In this document: in pieces, positions 29,160-40,579 of the stretch
How the letters are laid out: every line of letters begins with the position of its first letter
How positions within the stretch are numbered: position 1 is the first letter of the stretch
Program-made: the position numbers and the translations under genes
NCBI RefSeq assembly: GCF_003730275.1
Contig: NZ_QTTA01000024.1
Coordinates: 1 to 64,000, forward strand
Source: Brevundimonas halotolerans
Lineage (GTDB): Bacteria; Pseudomonadota; Alphaproteobacteria; Caulobacterales; Caulobacteraceae
Direction: 5' to 3'
DNA: 64,000 bases
The notes under the pieces: generated by a model
Told to the model about the DNA's origin: nothing
Seen by the model: only the letters and a program-made list of their open reading frames with translations
Database searches by the model: none

Positions 29160-30467
29160 TCAGGGCCGGGCGTGGCCCTTGCCGCGCACGACATATTTGA
29201 AGCTGGTCAGCTGTTCGGCGCCAACGGGGCCGCGCGCATGTAACCGGTCGGTCGAGATGCCGATCTCGCCGCCAAAGCCGAACTCGCCCCCGTCCGCGTA
29301 CTGGGTCGAGGCATTGGCCAGCACGATGCCGGCGTCGGCCCGCGCGAGGAAGCGCTCCAGAACGCCCTCGTCGGAGGCCACGATCGCCTCGGTGTGGCCC
29401 GAGCCAAACTGCGCGATGTGATCCAGAGCGCCATCGACGCCATCGACCAGCTTCACCGCCAGAATGGCCGCCAGATACTCGGTGGGCCAGTCGGCGTCGG
29501 TGGCCTCGGTCGCGTCCGGTATCAGGGCCCGTGCGGCGGGATCGGCCCGCAGCTCACAGCCCGCGGCCTTGAGGGCCTCGGCAATGCCGGGCAGCAGTCG
29601 CTCGGCCCCGGCCTTGTCGACCAGCAGGGTCTCGGCCGCACCGCAAACCGAAACCCGGCGCATCTTGGCATTGACCACGACGTCGCGGGCCATGTCAGGA
29701 TCGGCGCTGGCATCGACATAGACGTGGTTGACACCCTCCAGATGGCCCAGCACGGCGACGCGCGCCTCGGCCTGCACCCGCTCGACCAGCGAACGCCCAC
29801 CACGCGGGATCAGCAGGTCGATGGACCCGTTCAGCCCCTGCAGGATATGGCCGACCGCCGCGCGGTCGCGCGTCGTGACGATCTGCACGCAGTCGGGGCT
29901 CAGGCCCGCCTGCTCCAGACCTTCGGCAAGCGCACCGTGGATGGCGAGGTTCGAGCGCAGGCATTCCGAACCGCCGCGCAGGATCACCGCATTGCCGGCC
30001 CGAACCGCCAGCGCTGCGGCATCGGCGGTCACGTTCGGACGGCTTTCGTAGATGATGGCCAGAACTCCGATGGGGGTGCGCACCCGGGCGATATCCAGAC
30101 CGTTGTCCGGCGTCCAGCGGGCGGTCTCGATACCGACCGGATCGGGAATGGCAGCGATCTTTTCCAGAGCGGCGATGACGCCGTCCAGACGTTTTTCGTC
30201 GAGCGCCAGACGGTCCATCATGGCTGCGGCCATACCCTTGGCCCTGGCGGCCTCGAGGTCCGCAGCATTGGCCTCAAGCACCTCGGCCGAGCGGGCCTTC
30301 AGGGCCCTGGCCATGCCGGCAATGGCATGCGTCCGCGTCTCTGGCGAAGCGAGGCCCAGGTCGCGGGCGGCGGCGCGGGCCTTTCGGCCCAAAGCCAGCA
30401 TGTCGGCTTCAAGGGTGGAATCGGTCGGGCGGTCGGGTGCGATCTCCGCAGTCTGGGTCATGGTCAT
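29160..30467 (-). CDS. proA: Gamma-glutamyl phosphate reductase
   Basis: 435 residues. NADPH-dependent reduction of glutamyl-5-phosphate, second step of proline synthesis. Catalytic Cys in R-R-V-S-V-C-G-A-A-E-T, and the C-terminal A-S-T-Q-Y-A-D-G-G-E-F-G-F-G-G-E-I-G-I-S-T are normal. An alternative start two codons on (M-T-Q-T) is possible. It is transcribed with proB, 72 bases downstream of it. Confidence 0.95.
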   Translation of the reverse strand: MTMTQTAEIAPDRPTDSTLEADMLALGRKARAAARDLGLASPETRTHAIAGMARALKARSAEVLEANAADLEAARAKGMAAAMMDRLALDEKRLDGVIAALEKIAAIPDPVGIETARWTPDNGLDIARVRTPIGVLAIIYESRPNVTADAAALAVRAGNAVILRGGSECLRSNLAIHGALAEGLEQAGLSPDCVQIVTTRDRAAVGHILQGLNGSIDLLIPRGGRSLVERVQAEARVAVLGHLEGVNHVYVDASADPDMARDVVVNAKMRRVSVCGAAETLLVDKAGAERLLPGIAEALKAAGCELRADPAARALIPDATEATDADWPTEYLAAILAVKLVDGVDGALDHIAQFGSGHTEAIVASDEGVLERFLARADAGIVLANASTQYADGGEFGFGGEIGISTDRLHARGPVGAEQLTSFKYVVRGKGHARP

Positions 30468-30539
30468 TCCTCTAAGGTCGGGCCGTCTCCGTCTGTTTCA
30501 ACCCCCGACGGGGGTATTCGGGCTCAGTGAAGGTCTTTG

Positions 30540-32773
<2,234 letters not shown>

Positions 32774-32843
32774 TTACAGGCGTCTTTAAGCGGATTGAAA
32801 GCGGTCACTGCCAGTCTCTGCCGATCCGACACAGGGGATCAGA

Positions 32844-33512
32844 ATGATCTCGACCGCCTTCCGACTGCCCGAAGCCCCCTCCCCGGCCCTGCAGTTTGCC
32901 CGTGCCGGGGCCGTTCAATCCCCGGCTTCGTCGACTTCAGCGAAGGCTGCGGAGCCGGCTGACAAGCCCTTCGAGATCAAGGCGGGGTCGGGCAAGGAAC
33001 AGGCCCGGGAGCTGGCGTACAAGCGACTGGAGCGGGTCAAGGCGTGCATGGACGCGCTCAAGCTGATGGCCAAGATCGACCCGAAGACGGCGCTCAAGCT
33101 GGCCGCCGAGCTGGCGCGAGAGATGAAGGGAGCGGTCAAGGCCTATGCCGAGGCGGGCGGCCGCAATGTCTCGACCGGCGATCTCGCCCTGATCCGCAAA
33201 CAGGCCGCCGACGCGCTGGAGGCCCGCGATGCGGCGGCCGAGGCCGGGATCGACACCACGGCGATGGAGGCACAGATCAAGGCACTGGGGGCCCGCGAGG
33301 AAGACGCTGTGGCTGACTATGGCTTCTTCGAACAGGTCAAACAGATCGTCGCCGGGCTGAAAAAGGCCCGCCAGGACATTAAGGGCGAGGCGATCACCTC
33401 GCTTAACCCGCCGTCGGAAGAGGACTGGAAGGCCGCCGACCGCGACCAGGCCGAACTGGAGCGCGAGATCGACAGGGCCGCCTCCGGCCCCGCCGTCTCC
33501 ATCCGCGTCTAG
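32844..33512 (+). CDS. Hypothetical helical protein
   Basis: 222 residues, no signal peptide. After a Ser/Ala/Pro-rich start (about 1-45), the chain is strongly helical and rich in Ala, Lys and Glu, with a middle part like a coiled coil (K-R-L-E-R-V-K-A-C-M-D-A-L-K-L-M, A-A-E-L-A-R-E-M-K) and a final acidic segment. No family is recognised. It is divergent from obgE and convergent with ald. Codon use looks native. Confidence 0.6.
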   Translation: MISTAFRLPEAPSPALQFARAGAVQSPASSTSAKAAEPADKPFEIKAGSGKEQARELAYKRLERVKACMDALKLMAKIDPKTALKLAAELAREMKGAVKAYAEAGGRNVSTGDLALIRKQAADALEARDAAAEAGIDTTAMEAQIKALGAREEDAVADYGFFEQVKQIVAGLKKARQDIKGEAITSLNPPSEEDWKAADRDQAELEREIDRAASGPAVSIRV

Positions 33513-33516
33513 CCGC

Positions 33517-34632
33517 CTACTTTTCCCAGACGCCGTAGGGGTCGGTCCATTCCATGCCCATGGCCTCGGCCACGGCGGGATAGGTGATCTTGCCGCCCAT
33601 GACATTCAGTCCGCGGGCCAGATGCTTGTCCTTCTTCAGCGCGTCGAGGCCGTGGTCGGCCAGCGCCAGGCCGAACGGCAGGGTGGCATTGTTCAGGGCT
33701 TCCGAGCTGGTGCGCGGCGCGGCACCCGGCATATTGGCCACGCAATAGTGGACGACGCCATCAATCTCATAGGTCGGGTCTTCGTGGGTCGTGGCGCGCG
33801 AGGTTTCGAAACAGCCGCCCTGATCAATGGCGACGTCGACCAGCACCGAGCCGTTCTTCATCTGCTTCAGGTGCTCGCGCTTGACCAGCTTGGGCGCGGC
33901 GGCCCCGTGGACCAGCACCGCGCCGATCACCACATCGGCCTTGACGATTTCTTCCTCGATGGCGTTGATCGAGGAGTAGCGGGTGATGACCCGGCCGTCG
34001 GTCAGTTCGTCGATCTCGCGCATGCGGGGGATGGAGCGTTCCAGCACCACGACCTCGGCCCCCAGACCCAGCGCCATGCGCGCCGAGTTGAAGCCGACCA
34101 CGCCGCCGCCCAGCACCGCCACGCGGGCCGGGGCCACCCCGGGCACGCCACAGAACAGCAGGCCCATGCCGCCATTGTGCTTCAGCAGGGTCTCGGCCGC
34201 CGAGAAGACGGCGATCCGGCCGGCCACTTCCGACATCGGCGCTAGCAGCGGCAGGCCACCGTTGCGGTCGGTGACGGTCTCATAGGCGATGGCCGCGCAT
34301 TTCGAGGCCAGCAGGCCCTTGGTCTGCTCGGGATCGGGCGCCAGGTGCAGGTAGGTGTAGAGGATCTGGTCCTCGCGCAGCATTTCCCACTCGACCTTCT
34401 GGGGTTCCTTGACCTTCACGATCATGTCGCTGTCGGCGAAGACGGTCTTGGCGTCCGGCGCGATCTTGGCGCCCGCCAGCTTGTATTCGGCATCGGTGAA
34501 GCCCGCGCCGTCGCCCGCGCCGGTCTGGACCAGCACCGTATGGCCGTGGGCCACATATTCGCGCACGGCCGTCGGCGTCAGGCCGATGCGGTGCTCATTC
34601 TTCTTGATTTCCTGGGGGACACCGACGCGCAT
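33517..34632 (-). CDS. ald: Alanine dehydrogenase
   Basis: 371 residues. NAD-dependent interconversion of alanine and pyruvate plus ammonia. V-G-V-P-Q-E-I-K-K-N-E-H-R-I-G at the start, the catalytic Lys in L-H-L-A near residue 95, and Rossmann G-G-G-V-V-G are the family marks. Length is standard. An Lrp-type regulator gene is divergent, as usual for ald, so alanine-dependent control is likely. Confidence 0.94.
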   Translation of the reverse strand: MRVGVPQEIKKNEHRIGLTPTAVREYVAHGHTVLVQTGAGDGAGFTDAEYKLAGAKIAPDAKTVFADSDMIVKVKEPQKVEWEMLREDQILYTYLHLAPDPEQTKGLLASKCAAIAYETVTDRNGGLPLLAPMSEVAGRIAVFSAAETLLKHNGGMGLLFCGVPGVAPARVAVLGGGVVGFNSARMALGLGAEVVVLERSIPRMREIDELTDGRVITRYSSINAIEEEIVKADVVIGAVLVHGAAAPKLVKREHLKQMKNGSVLVDVAIDQGGCFETSRATTHEDPTYEIDGVVHYCVANMPGAAPRTSSEALNNATLPFGLALADHGLDALKKDKHLARGLNVMGGKITYPAVAEAMGMEWTDPYGVWEK

Positions 34633-34771
34633 GACCGTTTCCTCTTGAGGCAGGGCAGGCCACCGGCGTGGCCCGTTCGGAGCGCAATCTAGCGGGGGCG
34701 GCGGCGCAGGTTCCTGTTCATTTTGCTGGGTGAACGGCGTAAAGTCGCAGAACCTTGCTTATGGATGCCAA

Positions 34772-35248
34772 ATGAAGACCGTTTCTGCCGTCACCCTCGA
34801 TGCCATAGATCGCAAGATGCTGCGCGCCCTGCAGGAGAATGGCCGCATCTCGAACGCCGATCTGGCCCGGACGGTGAACCTGTCCGAGAGCGCCTGCCTC
34901 AGGCGCCTGCGCGCGCTCGAAACCGAGGGCGTGATCAGCCGCTATGCCGCCATCATCAATGAGCGCGCCGTAGGCCTGCCGATCAGCGTGTTCGTGACCG
35001 TCACCCTGTCGTCCCAGGCCGAGGCGGCCCTGACCGCCTTCGAGACCGCCGTCGCCACCGTGCCCGAGGTGGTCGAATGCTATCTGATGACCGGCGGCTC
35101 GGACTATCTGCTCAGGCTGGTGGTGCGCGACGTCGATGATCTGGAGCGGGTCCACTCGCACGAGCTGACCCGCATCCCCGGCGTCACCCGCGTCTCCTCC
35201 AGCGTCGCCATGCGCACCGTGGTCAAACGCGGCGCGCTGCCGGTCTAG
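34772..35248 (+). CDS. Lrp/AsnC-family regulator, likely of ald
   Basis: 158 residues from M-K-T-V-S-A-V-T. Helix-turn-helix (about 11-55: D-R-K-M-L-R-A-L-Q-E-N-G-R-I-S-N-A-D-L-A) then the RAM ligand-binding domain (about 70-150: F-V-T-V-T-L, V-V-E-C-Y-L-M-T-G-G-S-D-Y-L-L). It is divergent from ald, suggesting it is its activator. The 139-base gap holds TTCA-N10-TGAA (34716-34733), a weak operator candidate. A longer GTG start at 34730 is less likely. Confidence 0.88.
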   Translation: MKTVSAVTLDAIDRKMLRALQENGRISNADLARTVNLSESACLRRLRALETEGVISRYAAIINERAVGLPISVFVTVTLSSQAEAALTAFETAVATVPEVVECYLMTGGSDYLLRLVVRDVDDLERVHSHELTRIPGVTRVSSSVAMRTVVKRGALPV

Positions 35249-36699
35249 CCCAGCTTGAGCGTCAGGGTCTTGATGTCCAGATAGTCGTCGATGCCGTGGG
35301 TCGAGCCCTCACGGCCATAGCCGGACTGTTTGACGCCGCCGAACGGAGCGACCGGGGTCGACATCAGGCCGGTGTTGATGCCGCACATGCCCGCCTCGAT
35401 ACGTCGGCCGATGCGGATGGCCCGGTCGAGGTCGCGCGTGAACAGATAGGAGGCCAGGCCCAGGTCGCTGTCATTGGCCTTGTCCAGCACCTCGTCCTCG
35501 GTGTCGAAGGCAAACACGGGCACCAGCGGGCCAAAGGTCTCCTCCTCGCGGAACAGGGCGTCGTCGCCGCCGAACGTCACGGTCGGCGTAAAGAACCGCC
35601 CGCCCAGACCGTGACGCTCGCCGCCGGTCAGAACCTCGCCGCCGGCCGCCTTGACCTTAGCGACGTGGTCCTCGACCTTGTCGACACCCTTGTCCTCGAT
35701 CAGGGGGCCGACCTTGACGCCGTCGTCAAAGGCATTGCCGACCTTGAGCTTTGACACCTCGGCCGCCAGCCGGTCAGCATAGTCGCGGGCCACGGACCGT
35801 TCGACATAGATCCGGTTGGGACAGACGCAGGTCTGGCCGGAGTTGCGGAACTTGCCCTTGATGGTCTCGGCCACGGCCTGATCGATATCGGCGTCGGCGA
35901 ACACGATCAGGGGGGCGGCGCCGCCCAGCTCCATCGACACGCGTTTTAGCGTCGGCGCGCATTGCTCGGCCAGTACGCGGCCCACGGGCGTCGAGCCGGT
36001 AAAGCTGAGCTTGCGGATCACCGGCGAGGCCGTCAGCACCCCGCCAATGGTCGCGGCATCGCCCGTCACCAGATTGAGCACCCCCTTCGGCAAGCCCGCC
36101 TGATGCGCCAGTTCCACCAGGGCGATGGCGGTAAAGGGCGTCTGGCTGGCGGGCTTGACCACGGCGGTGCAGCCCGCAGCAAAGGCCGGGCCCAGCTTGC
36201 GCGTCAGCATGGCGGCCGGGAAATTCCACGGCGTGATCAGGGCGCAGGGGCCGACGGCCTTGCGGAACGTCAGAATGACATGGCCCAGCGGGCTGTCCTG
36301 GGTCTCGCCCAGCATGCGCTCTGCCTCGCCCGCAAACCATTTGAGAAAGCCGTTGGCATAGGCGACCTCGCCCCTGGCCTCGTCCAGCGGCTTGCCGTTT
36401 TCCAGCGCCATCAGACCGGCCAGACCCTCTGCATTCTCGTCGATCAGCCGGGCCCACTCGCGCAGGAAGGCCGCCCGCTCGTCCGGACGCCTGCCCGACC
36501 AGTCGGCAAAGGCCCGATCAGCGGCCGCAATCGCCTGTTCCGTCTCGGTCTTGCCCAGATCGGGCACGGTGCCGAGGATGTCGCCCGTCGCAGGATCGTC
36601 GACCGTAATCGTCCCTCCGCTGCCCTTCACCGCCTTGCCGTCGATGAAAGCGTGCTCATGAAGCAGTTTCAGACCGGCATCGCGGGCGGAATGGGACAT
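35245..36699 (-). CDS. gabD: NAD(P)-dependent succinate-semialdehyde dehydrogenase
   Basis: 484 residues. Oxidises succinate semialdehyde to succinate, usually from GABA. Catalytic Cys in N-S-G-Q-T-C-V-C, catalytic Glu in E-L-G-G-A-A-P-L, and NAD-binding F-T-G-S-T-P-V-G are intact. The Q-T-C-V-C motif, with a second Cys two residues on, is typical of GabD and glutarate semialdehyde enzymes. The convergent Lrp-type gene's end overlaps this one's stop. Confidence 0.88.
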   Translation of the reverse strand: MSHSARDAGLKLLHEHAFIDGKAVKGSGGTITVDDPATGDILGTVPDLGKTETEQAIAAADRAFADWSGRRPDERAAFLREWARLIDENAEGLAGLMALENGKPLDEARGEVAYANGFLKWFAGEAERMLGETQDSPLGHVILTFRKAVGPCALITPWNFPAAMLTRKLGPAFAAGCTAVVKPASQTPFTAIALVELAHQAGLPKGVLNLVTGDAATIGGVLTASPVIRKLSFTGSTPVGRVLAEQCAPTLKRVSMELGGAAPLIVFADADIDQAVAETIKGKFRNSGQTCVCPNRIYVERSVARDYADRLAAEVSKLKVGNAFDDGVKVGPLIEDKGVDKVEDHVAKVKAAGGEVLTGGERHGLGGRFFTPTVTFGGDDALFREEETFGPLVPVFAFDTEDEVLDKANDSDLGLASYLFTRDLDRAIRIGRRIEAGMCGINTGLMSTPVAPFGGVKQSGYGREGSTHGIDDYLDIKTLTLKLG

Positions 36700-36741
36700 G
36701 AGAGGACCTTTCACTCGGGGGGAGATGCGCGGGAGAACGCC

Positions 36742-38415
36742 TCAGTCGCCGATGGTATCCAGATCGCGACCCTTGGTCTCGGGCAACCAGATGAGGCTGA
36801 CAATCACGGCGATCAGGGTGAAGACAACCGAATACCACAGACCGAAGTAGATATTCCCCGACCAGGCCACCAGGGCGAAACTGGCCGCCGGCAACAGGCC
36901 CCCAATCCAGCCCGTGCCGATGTGATAGGGCAGGCTCATCGCCGTATAGCGGACCCGCGTGGGGAACAGCTCGACCAGCGCCGCCGCCTGCGGACCATAG
37001 AGGGCCGTCGCCGCCACGATGAAGATCATCAGGATGCCGATCACCAGCGGCATGTTGATCCGCGCCGGATCAGCCCGGGCTGGATAGCCGGCCTCGACCA
37101 GCGCCGCCTTCACCCGGGTCTCGACATCGGCGCGGGCCGCCGCCAGCGCCTCGCCCTCGAGCCCGCGCCCCTCGACCGAGGGGATGACGACATCGCCGAT
37201 CCGCACCTGGGCCAGAGTGCCGGCGGGGGCCGCCTCATTCTCATAGCTGACACCGGCATTGGACAGCACCGACTTGGCCAGATCGCAGGAACTGGCGAAG
37301 GCCGCCTTGCCGACGGGGTCGAACTGGATGGCGCATTCGCTGCGATCCGCCACGACCGTCACGGGGGCAGAGGCCTGGGCCTCGGCCAGTGCCGGATTGG
37401 CGGCCCGCGTCAGGGCATGAAAGCCGGGGAAAAAGGCGATCAGCGCCAGGATCATGCCGAACAGCATGACGGGCTTGCGCCCGATCCGGTCCGACAGCCA
37501 GCCGAAGAAGACATAGAGGAAGGCCGAGGCCAGGGTGATGATCAGCAGGATCTGGTCGACGGTGCCGACCTCGACCTTCAGCACCCGTTCCATGAAGAAG
37601 CGGCTGTAGAAATAGCCGCAATACCAGACCGCGCCCTGGGCGATCATGATGCCGAAAAGGGCCAGCAGAACGAATTTGCCGTTCTTCCAGGTGCCGAACG
37701 CCTCGCGATAGGGGGCGCGCCGTTCGCCGCCCTCCGCCTCCATCCGCTTGAAGGCCGGGCTTTCGTTCAGCTTCAGCCGAATCCACAGCGAGATCACCAG
37801 CAGGAAGAAGGACAGCAGGAAGGGGATCCGCCAGCCCCAGTCGTTGAACGCTTCCACACCCACGATCATGCGGGTCAGGATGATGACGCCCAGTGCGCCG
37901 ATCAGGCCGAAGGCCGCCGTCGTCTGGATCCAGCCGGTCAGATAGCCGCGCTTCTCGTTCGGGGCGTGCTCGGCGACGAAGATCGCAGCCCCGCCATATT
38001 CACCGCCCAGCGCGAACCCCTGCGCCACGCGCAGCACCAGCAGCAACAGGGGTGCCGCGATGCCGATCTGGTCATAGGTGGGCAGCAGGCCGATCGCGAC
38101 GGTCGCCACCCCCATCAGGGTGATCGTCACGAGGAAGGTGGTCTTGCGCCCGGTCCGGTCGCCGAACCAGCCGAACACCAGCGCGCCCAGCGGCCGGACG
38201 ACAAAGCCGACCCCGAACAACAGCAGTGTCAGGATATAGGCCGTCGCCTCGCCCACATTGGCGTAGAATTTGTTGGCGATGACCGCCGTCAGCGAGGCGA
38301 AGATGAAGAAGTCGTACCATTCGAAGGCCGTGCCCGCAGCCGAGGCCGTCACCACGGTTCTCAGGCCCGGACCCTGATCGGGCCGGTCGTCGATGGTCGT
38401 CTGGTCGGCCCCCAT
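36742..38415 (-). CDS. MHS-type major facilitator transporter with a large inserted domain
   Basis: 557 residues with 12 helices. E-W-Y-D-F-F-I-F in TM1 and two motif A loops (G-D-R-T-G-R-K and S-D-R-I-G-R-K) place it in the metabolite:H+ symporter group (ProP/ShiA). Between TM9 and TM10, about residues 336-454, lies a soluble stretch of about 119 residues with two Cys (361 and 377) not seen in ordinary members. By standard topology this insert faces the periplasm. RBS AGGGGAGG precedes the ATG. Substrate unknown. Confidence 0.85.
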   Translation of the reverse strand: MGADQTTIDDRPDQGPGLRTVVTASAAGTAFEWYDFFIFASLTAVIANKFYANVGEATAYILTLLLFGVGFVVRPLGALVFGWFGDRTGRKTTFLVTITLMGVATVAIGLLPTYDQIGIAAPLLLLVLRVAQGFALGGEYGGAAIFVAEHAPNEKRGYLTGWIQTTAAFGLIGALGVIILTRMIVGVEAFNDWGWRIPFLLSFFLLVISLWIRLKLNESPAFKRMEAEGGERRAPYREAFGTWKNGKFVLLALFGIMIAQGAVWYCGYFYSRFFMERVLKVEVGTVDQILLIITLASAFLYVFFGWLSDRIGRKPVMLFGMILALIAFFPGFHALTRAANPALAEAQASAPVTVVADRSECAIQFDPVGKAAFASSCDLAKSVLSNAGVSYENEAAPAGTLAQVRIGDVVIPSVEGRGLEGEALAAARADVETRVKAALVEAGYPARADPARINMPLVIGILMIFIVAATALYGPQAAALVELFPTRVRYTAMSLPYHIGTGWIGGLLPAASFALVAWSGNIYFGLWYSVVFTLIAVIVSLIWLPETKGRDLDTIGD

Positions 38416-38534
38416 GCCGTCCTCCCCTGATGTGCCGGGCCTTCTGACGAGGCCCTCCCTCAACAGCCATGCTTAACGGGGTTGGGGCGATCCGCAAACA
38501 CTCCGGGGGGCTGTCGCAGGTGCCAGACATGACA

Positions 38535-38595
38535 GACCCCACCGGTGGGGGGATACCGGTGGGGTCCGACCTTCACGCCGAGCCCCGGAGGGCTC
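38535..38595. repeat. Two consecutive GC hairpins
   Basis: GACCCCACCGGT (38535-38546) and ACCGGTGGGGTC (38555-38566) form a perfect 12-bp stem; GAGCCC-CGGA-GGGCTC (38580-38595) forms a second. They lie downstream of the entericidin gene (minus strand) and before the MFS start. Neither is followed by a T tract, so they may stabilise the 3' end rather than terminate. Confidence 0.7.
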
Positions 38596-38621
38596 TACGC
38601 GGCGTGGCTGTTCTGTAGCGT

Positions 38622-38759
38622 TTAGTTGGCGGCGTCGTCGGCGGCTTCTTCCACGGCGCTGCCCGCAGCCTGGGTATCGCGGCCAACACCGGCGATGGTG
38701 TTGCAGGCGGCGGTGGTCAGGGCGGCAGCGGCGGCGACCAGAATGAAAATCTTGCGCAT
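38622..38759 (-). CDS. Entericidin A/B-family small lipoprotein (copy 2)
   Basis: 45 residues: MRKIFILVAAAAALTTAAC then N-T-I-A-G-V-G-R-D-T-Q-A-A-G-S-A-V-E. Lipobox T-A-A-C, lipidated Cys19. It is the same length as copy 1 (152-289) and shares the N-T-I-x-G-x-G-R-D core. It lies 88 bases downstream of phyK on the same strand, but with its own EcfG-like promoter. Role: envelope lipoprotein under stress control (inferred). Confidence 0.85.
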   Translation of the reverse strand: MRKIFILVAAAAALTTAACNTIAGVGRDTQAAGSAVEEAADDAAN

Positions 38760-38811
38760 GGGATCGGTCCTCGTTCAGGCGCCGCAGGGCGCGGGCGGTT
38801 ACGACCTGAAT

Positions 38812-38836
38812 AACTCCGCACACGCAGGCGGGTTCC
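38812..38836 (-). promoter_or_regulatory. EcfG-like promoter of entericidin copy 2
   Basis: Minus strand: GGAAC (38836-38832), 16 bases, AGTT (38815-38812). The -35 is perfect and the -10 has one change from CGTT. It lies 52 bases from the ATG, within the gap after phyK. Motif-based only. Confidence 0.5.
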
Positions 38837-38847
38837 CGCCCCGGGCG

Positions 38848-40578
38848 TCAGACGCTGGGGGTGACGAAGGTCATGCGGACACGGGTACCGCGCGGCGAGG
38901 CCGCCAGCACCTCGGTTGACCCTCGCAGCTGTTTGGCAAAGGCCGTCATCAGGGTGCGCCCTACGCCGACCGGGTCGGCTTCCGACAGGCCGGGACCGTC
39001 GTCCTCGACCTCCAGCACGCTGGTCTCGCCATCGACCGTGAAGCGGACGGTCAGGGTGCCACCCTTCTCCGCAAGCGCATGCTTCAGCGCGTTCGAGATC
39101 GCCTCGACCAGCCACAGGGCCATGGGGGCCAGCTTGTCAGGGTCCATGATCAGGCTGTCGGCCTCGACCCGGCTTGAGACCGCCGGCCCGCGCCCGGCCT
39201 CGCTGGCGACCAGCTGACCGACCAGATCGTGCAGGAAGACCGCTGCGTCGGCGTGGCGGATGTCGTCGCTCTGGTAGAGGGTCCGATAGATCAGGGCCAG
39301 CGCCGAGATACGCTGTCGCGTATCGCCCAGCGCCATCTTTGCCGCGTCATCGCTGAGCGCCCTCTGCTGTAGGCTGAGCAGCGACGAAATGATCTGAAGG
39401 TTGTTCTTCACCCGGTGGTGGATCTCGCGCATCAGCACGTCTTTTTCGGCCAGACTGTCCAGCAGCGACTGGTCGCGAATCGACACGGCCTCGGCCAGTC
39501 CGTCCAACGTCTCGGCCAGCACCCGGATTTCGGTCGGCGCATTGACGGCCTGGACGGGGCGGACTGTGAAACGGCCCCGGGTATAGAGGGCGGCGATACG
39601 CTCCAGATAATCCAGCCAGCGCACCACCACGCGCTCGGTGACAAGGATCACGGCGACAAAGGCTGTCATCCAGGCGGCGAGCGGCAGTAGAATCGAGCCG
39701 ATCGGGTTCAGACGCGCCCAGGACAGCAGGCCGGGTGAGGGCGCGGCCAGCAGCACATAGACATCCTGGCCCGACATGGCCGAACCGGCATAGGCTCGCC
39801 GCTCTCCCCCGCTGTCGCGGGCCTCCAGCACCCGGTCGTCGCCGGCCCGCATTTCCTGGAACCACGTTGCCAGCCTGCCCCCGGGCTCCATGTCAAAGGC
39901 GGCCGGATCGGTGGCCACCAGAATCTGGCCTTCGCTATCCACAAGCGCCGCTTCTGACCCTTCCGGCAAGGCGGGGTCGCGGGTGTCGGGCTGGAGGGAT
40001 TCAAGCGGAATGACAGCCGCCATGGCGCCGTCAAAGCGTCCCATGGGGCGCTCGACCCGAAGGCCCGTCACCAGAGCCGGAAAGTCGCGCTGGGCCCGCG
40101 ACACGACCCAGTCGCTGCCAGCCCGCAGGCGGACGAACCAGCCGCGTTGGGTGACGTCTACGCCGCGCAGTTCGCCAGCGCTGCAGACCACCTGACCAGT
40201 AGCGGTGTAGCGCACGATAGTTGAATAGCCGTCCAGCCGCTCCAGAAGTGCGCCCAGCCGCTCCTCACAGAAAGGAGAGCTGCCCTCAAATCTCAGAGCC
40301 TGAAGGAGAGTTGCGGCGCCCTCCAGCCGCGTGCGGGCGCCGACAGCGCTGCGTTCAGCGGCCAGTTGCAGATCGACCCGGCGCTCCTCGGCCTGCTCGC
40401 GAAAGTCCGCATCGACCTGCAAGGCGATCAGTACCAGAAAGGGCGCGAGGGCCAGAGCCATGGCCATGCCCAGACGGAACCGGATTCCTTGAAATTTAGC
40501 GCGTTTCAGTCCACGCCCGCCCGGGCGTCCGAAGGAACGGCCCAGGTGACGGCCAAGCGCGCGGCCCAGCCGTCCCAT
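38848..40578 (-). CDS. phyK: PhyK-type sensor histidine kinase of the general stress response
   Basis: 576 residues. A basic N-terminal tail, TM1 (about 37-54), a periplasmic sensor domain (about 55-295) and TM2 (about 296-315), then an HisKA_2 dimerisation domain with E-I-H-H-R-V-K-N-N (phospho-His, probably H388) and an HATPase domain (D-D-G-P-G-L, T-R-V-R-M-T-F). This is the class of kinase that phosphorylates PhyR. The start is 1 base after the ecfG stop, so nepR-ecfG-phyK form one operon. Confidence 0.88.
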   Translation of the reverse strand: MGRLGRALGRHLGRSFGRPGGRGLKRAKFQGIRFRLGMAMALALAPFLVLIALQVDADFREQAEERRVDLQLAAERSAVGARTRLEGAATLLQALRFEGSSPFCEERLGALLERLDGYSTIVRYTATGQVVCSAGELRGVDVTQRGWFVRLRAGSDWVVSRAQRDFPALVTGLRVERPMGRFDGAMAAVIPLESLQPDTRDPALPEGSEAALVDSEGQILVATDPAAFDMEPGGRLATWFQEMRAGDDRVLEARDSGGERRAYAGSAMSGQDVYVLLAAPSPGLLSWARLNPIGSILLPLAAWMTAFVAVILVTERVVVRWLDYLERIAALYTRGRFTVRPVQAVNAPTEIRVLAETLDGLAEAVSIRDQSLLDSLAEKDVLMREIHHRVKNNLQIISSLLSLQQRALSDDAAKMALGDTRQRISALALIYRTLYQSDDIRHADAAVFLHDLVGQLVASEAGRGPAVSSRVEADSLIMDPDKLAPMALWLVEAISNALKHALAEKGGTLTVRFTVDGETSVLEVEDDGPGLSEADPVGVGRTLMTAFAKQLRGSTEVLAASPRGTRVRMTFVTPSV

Positions 40579-40579
40579 C

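Noticed and set aside
35962-38430. 822-codon plus-strand frame
   Set aside because: Antisense to gabD and the MHS transporter, with composition of a shadow frame.
38535-38566. Rho-independent terminator for the entericidin gene
   Set aside because: Strong stem but no T tract on either side; recorded as hairpin only.
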